Source: Nitrosarchaeum sp.
GTDB taxonomy: Archaea > Thermoproteota > Nitrososphaeria > Nitrososphaerales > Nitrosopumilaceae
Direction of reading: 5' to 3'
DNA: 9,102 bases
NCBI GenBank assembly: GCA_016234975.1
Contig: JACRND010000163.1
Coordinates: 1 to 9,102, forward strand
Part shown: in pieces, positions 5,814 to 9,102 of the stretch
How positions within the stretch are numbered: the stretch's first letter is position 1
How the letters are laid out: each line of letters opens with the position of its first letter
Notes under the pieces: generated by a model
Told to the model about the DNA's origin: nothing
Database searches by the model: none
Seen by the model: only the letters and a program-made list of their open reading frames with translations
Program-made: the position numbers and the translations under genes

Positions 5814-6509
5814 ATGAAAACTACATCAATGATAGCACTTATCGCAGTCATATCGGCTGTTTCACTAGGTGCTATCTCTATGAATGGTTTTTCTGCTATT
5901 CCATTAGCTACTGCTTCTGTTAACCCAGAAAGCGGTACAATTATGGGACATGTAGAATACATTCTACGCGACGCAGATGGTAACATCAAATCATATGTCC
6001 AAGGCGATAACATGGTTGTCAACAAAGGTGATGATTGTGTCATTGGATATGCATTCCAAACAACAGCTGCCGGTAGTTCAGATAATTGTACAACAAATTC
6101 GAATGGATTTAGATTCATTGGAATTGGAAATGGTACAATTACGGTAGATGCTGCTGATACAACTCTGCTTGATGCTGGTGCAACAACTGTAGCAGGAGGT
6201 TCTCCAGGTGCTGAAGGTATTATGGCAGTAAGAGCTGATTCCAATACAGTAGGTACTGCATCAAGTAATGGTGGAACTGTAGTTATTGCTACTGAATCAC
6301 CATTTACATTCGTTGCTGCAAACGCCACAACTGTTACTGCAGCAGGATTGTTTGATGCCACATGCAGTGGTGTTTCTGGTACTACTGGAGCATGTACTGC
6401 TAACGCTTCAACAATGAACATGTTCTCTGCACAGTCAATAAGTGTTGCAGTTGCAAGTGGTGACAGTTTGTCAGTTACTTGGACAATAACTGTTGGAAGC
6501 GCCGCTTAG
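5814..6509 (+). CDS. Secreted Ala/Thr/Gly/Ser-rich surface protein
   Basis: A 231-residue protein with a signal peptide (hydrophobic 6-22; cleavage probably between about 24 and 35). The mature part is rich in Ala, Thr, Gly, Ser and Val and short of Lys, suggesting an all-beta extracellular fold. An N-terminal block around EYILRDADGNIKSYVQGDN (48-66) and VVNKGDDC (68-75) resembles secreted proteins I recall from marine thaumarchaea. The ending SGDSLSVTWTITVG resembles termini of beta-sandwich structural proteins, including some viral tail proteins; both likenesses are from memory. Four cysteines in two close pairs (C75/C92 and C184/C194) could form two disulfide loops. Four sequons (N91, N106, N170, N197) suggest glycosylation. 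GC is higher than in the flanking DNA, consistent with strong expression. It has its own TATA box upstream and a long T tract downstream. Confidence 0.72.
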   Translation: MKTTSMIALIAVISAVSLGAISMNGFSAIPLATASVNPESGTIMGHVEYILRDADGNIKSYVQGDNMVVNKGDDCVIGYAFQTTAAGSSDNCTTNSNGFRFIGIGNGTITVDAADTTLLDAGATTVAGGSPGAEGIMAVRADSNTVGTASSNGGTVVIATESPFTFVAANATTVTAAGLFDATCSGVSGTTGACTANASTMNMFSAQSISVAVASGDSLSVTWTITVGSAA

Positions 6510-6520
6510 TTCTAAACTTA

Positions 6521-6539
6521 TTTTTTTATTTTTTATTTT
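6521..6539 (+). terminator. T-rich terminator after the secreted-protein gene
   Basis: Three T runs (7, 6 and 4 bases) in 19 bases begin 11 nt after the stop codon. This is the strongest T tract in the window and a likely archaeal terminator. Confidence 0.6.
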
Positions 6540-6767
6540 AAACAACATATGATTACATAATTTCAAATAAAGAATCATTCTGTAAATATATCAATTTAGA
6601 CAAATATTCTTAAACATAATTCTCTAATGATATATGAGAATCATTGAATGTATTCTATTAATTTAAAAAATATAGTAAGTCATTCCATAATCCGATCAAT
6701 AGTAAATTAAATCTAAATTATATTTTTATTATTTTGAATGTAATTCAGTAATACAACGATAAAATTA

Positions 6768-6796
6768 CTACATGTATGCAATCTCCATACACGTAG
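6768..6796 (-). repeat. Hairpin, 11-bp stem and 7-nt loop
   Basis: CTACATGTATG (6768-6778) and CATACACGTAG (6786-6796) are inverted repeats with one mismatch, around the loop CAATCTC. The mismatch is A/C on the plus strand but becomes a U-G wobble if the minus strand is transcribed, so the RNA stem would be complete only on that strand. It stands out because it is much less AT-rich than its surroundings. Confidence 0.5.
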
Positions 6797-7815
6797 ATTT
6801 AAATAATTTCTAAAAGTCAACCATTCACTATTTATTCTATAATTATCCAAAAATTATATAATATGTATAATAAGAAAATTTTTTGACTCTAGGAATATTT
6901 TCTCCACTCGTTTATTCATAATATTTTGAATTTTTAGTAAATACTTCACTTACTGAAATCTGTATAAAACGATGAAAAATCTCTTCGAATCACATAATAT
7001 TTCTGTACAAATACATTTTAAGTAAATTATTGGGCACAAAATAATTAAAGAAAATTAAATTTTTTTACTAATAAAAACGAGACAAATCAAAATAGGTTTG
7101 TTTTACTTATTAAAAATAATTGAAGTTAGACAATTAATTAAAGATGATTAAACGTCTCCAAGAAATTTTAACAATTATATCTCTTAAATCTATTTTATAT
7201 CAATATTTCCTGTATGAATCTCTATGTTTCTTTCTATAATCAGATAATGTTATTCAATCTCCTTTTACCTTTTCTTCAACCATTAGACCTGCTCATTGAC
7301 TATCTTTTGAAAGTCAAAATAATCCGTTGTATTGATTTTGATTGTAGTTTCTTGTATGGTGAGTAAAATTTAGAAAAATAAAATCCAATCACAGAAATTT
7401 TTTTAATTATATTAGAATCAAATTAGAATTGACTCGAAATCACTAGTGTAAAATCAAAATATATAATTAAAGGTCTATACAAGATTAAACTTTTACAAGT
7501 AAAATTTTGTGCAAACTAGTAAATATTTTGTATAAAGATCTTGTAAAGTCTACTGTTCTCTTCTTTTTATTCTTGTAATAATTGAATCTTTTTGGTTGTT
7601 GTATTGCTAATCGTATTGTTGTATCATGATCAAATACTTGATTCTTACACGTCACAACAAAAAATAATAAAAAGAACAATACAAAACTGCAAACTCAATC
7701 CAATAATATTCATTCATAACTTCATCTATAATATTATGAGATCCTTCAATAATTAGTACGATATACTAAAGACATACTATGGTGTGAACTTTATACTACA
7801 AGTCTTGTCATAATA

Positions 7816-7846
7816 TTAATTCTACAAATAAATTATGTAGAATTAA
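7816..7846. repeat. Perfect 11-bp inverted repeat, 9-nt loop
   Basis: TTAATTCTACA (7816-7826) and TGTAGAATTAA (7836-7846) are exact reverse complements separated by AAATAAATT. It is the longest perfect dyad I found in the gene-poor tract. Two shorter symmetric elements follow within 61 bp. Role unknown. Confidence 0.55.
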
Positions 7847-8747
7847 AATAAATATTACTTAATTAGTTAGCATATGCATATCAGATTAATATTTGAAGAT
7901 AAATATTTCAGCAAAAACATATTTCAAACAATGTAATAACTACCAGTCCTACAGATATATTTGTTAAATCTAAAATGTTTATACATTATCAAACAAGATT
8001 GCACTCTACATTTGTATTAATTATTTTAGATCAATTATTTTAATTTACTACTTTATGTTTAATAAAATTATTTCAGATAAAAATTGTGAAATTAATTTAT
8101 ACTTTATGTGGATTTTTTCTAATATTTCACTCATCATAAAATTTAGATGGATTTATGTTTAAATCAAAATTTTTCATTTGATTTTTATCTGTTGGTATAC
8201 TTGTAACTAGAAATTATCTTTTTGTTAAATTAGAAATTAATATTTTATAAAATATAAAACAATTTAAATTCTATTATATTTGATGTGTATAAATTATTTC
8301 TTTTGTTATTATGTATATTTTAACTATTTTTAAAAATTTGGTGATTGCATTTTACTTTCAATTAATTTTACAATTAAATGATTTCTATTTCATGTGAAAA
8401 AATTATATCTCTAAATTAATTATTTAATTTATTATCACTTTGATCATATCTAAAAATTTAAAAAATTATTTTTCTTATGGATCATATTTTGTCTTGTATT
8501 TAGTTATAAATGAAGGTTCAAATTCATTGTAATTTTTATTTTCAATAAAAACTGGATATTATTTCATCAAAATTGCTGATCTTAGTTCATTCCGTTTTGG
8601 TCATCATTTCTACATATTTTTCCACCACGGTTCTGATTTTATTCGTAAAATTCCTCGTTTCTTATTGGTTATGTTTTCTAATTACTGTTGTAATGAATAG
8701 ATCCATAAATTGTATAATTGCATCATCAGATGTTACTATATCATATT

Positions 8748-8780
8748 ATTCTTATCATATAGTATGTAATTCTTATCATA
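8748..8780 (+). repeat. 12-bp direct repeat at 21-bp spacing
   Basis: ATTCTTATCATA occurs at 8748-8759 and again at 8769-8780, exactly 21 bp apart. A shorter third copy of the TATCATA core lies at 8739-8745. Two-helical-turn spacing upstream of the gene at 8839 could mean regulator sites. Alternatively it is a repeated Tyr-Asp-Lys-Asn coding unit of the decayed minus-strand gene. Confidence 0.45.
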
Positions 8781-8800
8781 AGATATTATTTTCTCAAAAA

Positions 8801-8819
8801 TTGAAAAATGATTTTTCAA
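8801..8819. promoter_or_regulatory. Perfect 19-bp palindrome upstream of the 8839 gene
   Basis: TTGAAAAAT (8801-8809) and ATTTTTCAA (8811-8819) flank a single central G. It lies 19 bp before the TTG start at 8839, where a dimeric helix-turn-helix repressor would block transcription. The symmetry is certain; operator function is inferred. Confidence 0.35.
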
Positions 8820-8838
8820 ATCTTGGAGCTGAAATAAT

Positions 8839-9102
8839 TTGAAAAAACTATCATTATTTTTAGTTGGAATATTGTTTTCATCATTATTTTCAATTACAGA
8901 CATTTCGGTATTTGGAGTAAATGATCAAAATAGTGAAACTGATCTTGAAAACATTAAAGTAAATGATAAATTTGATTCACAAATAATTTCAACTGATCAC
9001 AATGTTTCGTTGTTTGAACAAGTCACACTTGTAACAAGTGATGAATCAAGTGACAGTAGTAATGTTTCACAACCGCAGATTCAATCTACAAAAAATATAA
9101 AA
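8839..9102 (+). CDS. Secreted protein, N-terminal part, runs off right edge
   Basis: The frame is open for 88 codons to the last base of the window. It begins with a clear signal peptide: two lysines, then a hydrophobic core LSLFLVGILFSSLFSI (4-19), with cleavage likely near residue 26. The following region is rich in Ser, Asp, Asn, Thr and Gln, with sequons at N55 and N75, typical of archaeal exported proteins. I chose the TTG at 8839 because it gives the whole signal peptide and no ATG or GTG is available at that point; GGAG at 8825-8828, 10 nt upstream, could act as a Shine-Dalgarno sequence. A 19-bp palindrome lies just upstream, but no clear TATA box. The TTG overlaps the TGA of an upstream plus-strand ORF (TTGA), probably by chance. 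Family and full length unknown. Confidence 0.7.
   Translation, partial: MKKLSLFLVGILFSSLFSITDISVFGVNDQNSETDLENIKVNDKFDSQIISTDHNVSLFEQVTLVTSDESSDSSNVSQPQIQSTKNIK

Larger units (their letters stand above)
6541..8474. other. AT-rich gene-poor tract, about 1.9 kb
   Basis: No reading frame here is convincing as an intact protein. G+C is very low in places (4 of 60 bases in 8221-8280; 7 of 60 in 8041-8100) and rises locally (20 of 60 in 7261-7320). Contents I can point to are an 11-bp imperfect hairpin (6768-6796), an 11-bp perfect hairpin (7816-7846), a palindrome ATATGCATAT (7872-7881), a 7-bp hairpin (7888-7907) and an intact 50-codon ATG frame (7214-7366, plus). There are also stretches on the minus strand (about 6855-7080 and 7150-7400) that read as protein interrupted by stops. 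No tRNA, rRNA, CRISPR or origin-recognition motif was seen. It may be decayed coding DNA, an AT-rich island or a regulatory or structural region. Confidence 0.6.
8475..8838 (-). pseudogene. Probable decayed minus-strand protein gene, family unknown
   Basis: Reading the minus strand, several segments are protein-like but broken by stops and frameshifts. About 8838-8739 gives QLQDLKNHFSIFEKIISYDK and on. After a frame change, 8745-8542 gives YDIVTSDDAIIQFMDLF, then ETRNFTNKIRTVVEKYVEM, then TKISNFDEIISSFY, separated by single stops. After another shift, 8546-8475 gives IENKNYNEFEPSF and on to a TAA. Codons in the middle frame strongly prefer purines in position 1, a coding signature, and G+C (21 of 60 in 8581-8640) exceeds the adjacent tract. 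The predicted product is hydrophilic and helical; I recognise no family. A plus-strand ORF (8573-8842, TTG start, 89 residues, very hydrophobic) covers the same DNA. Its hydrophobicity is what the antisense of a hydrophilic gene produces, so I treat it as a shadow, with some doubt. Confidence 0.4.

Noticed and set aside
5795..6421. A 208-codon open frame on the minus strand opposite the secreted Ala/Thr-rich protein
   Set aside because: It is an antisense shadow: the plus strand has a signal peptide, TATA box, sequons and T-tract terminator, while the minus product is a low-complexity Ala/Pro/Val/Ser string with no start context.
7409..7430. ATTAGAAT repeated twice with 3 bp between
   Set aside because: An eight-base AT-rich repeat is expected by chance in this composition.
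7485..7679. A 64-residue minus-strand ORF in the gene-poor tract
   Set aside because: TTG start, no promoter element noticed, composition as expected from AT-rich DNA and no recognisable motif; an ORF of this length is expected by chance here.
8055..8162. A 35-residue plus-strand ORF with ATG start
   Set aside because: Too short and too AT-rich to separate from chance, with no convincing promoter or ribosome-binding signal.
8514..8530. GGTTCAAATTC, resembling a tRNA T-arm
   Set aside because: The flanking bases do not form the five-pair T stem and no acceptor, D or anticodon arm lies upstream.
6541..8838. Possible replication origin
   Set aside because: The AT-richness and dyads fit, but I saw no G-rich origin-recognition boxes and no cdc6/orc1 gene nearby.
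1..9102. CRISPR arrays, insertion sequences, rRNA genes
   Set aside because: No regularly spaced repeats, transposase, terminal inverted repeats or conserved rRNA blocks were found on either strand.

Overview
The window looks like a chromosomal segment of a low-GC marine-type ammonia-oxidising archaeon (Thaumarchaeota/Nitrososphaerota, probably Nitrosopumilaceae). The grounds are the gene families: an archaeal RqcH N-terminus, a CdvB/ESCRT-III paralogue, anaerobic-type cobalamin methyltransferases and secreted thaumarchaeal-type surface proteins. In addition, several genes have a TATA-like element about 25-28 nt before the start codon and no Shine-Dalgarno sequence, which suggests leaderless transcription. 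Species cannot be assigned.

Layout. Positions 1-367 (minus) hold the N-terminal 122 residues of RqcH, running off the left edge. Divergent from it is a run of four plus-strand genes (472-3068): a small three-helix membrane protein, then cbiT, cbiL and cbiF. These three methylate the corrin ring at C15 (with decarboxylation), C20 and C11; the remaining cobalamin enzymes must lie elsewhere. cbiF overlaps cbiL by 8 nt, and its 3' end overlaps by 8 nt a convergent minus-strand gene (3061-3816). That gene encodes a glutamate-racemase-family protein in which both catalytic cysteine positions are serine. Divergent from it is a GC-richer CdvB-type ESCRT-III gene (3921-4568).

Positions 4595-6509 form a cell-surface block. 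It contains a membrane-anchored secreted protein with a likely CBM9/DOMON-type domain (minus), a 63-residue anchored small protein (plus) and a 231-residue Ala/Thr/Gly/Ser-rich secreted protein with four cysteines (plus).

From about 6510 to 8838 the sequence is very AT-rich and holds no gene I can defend. It does contain dyad-symmetric elements, a possible 50-codon ORF, and, at its right end, what reads as a decayed minus-strand gene (about 8475-8838). At 8839 a new secreted protein begins with a TTG start and runs off the right edge. The most unusual items are the cysteine-less racemase homologue and the 2.3-kb gene-poor tract with its dyads and gene remnant.
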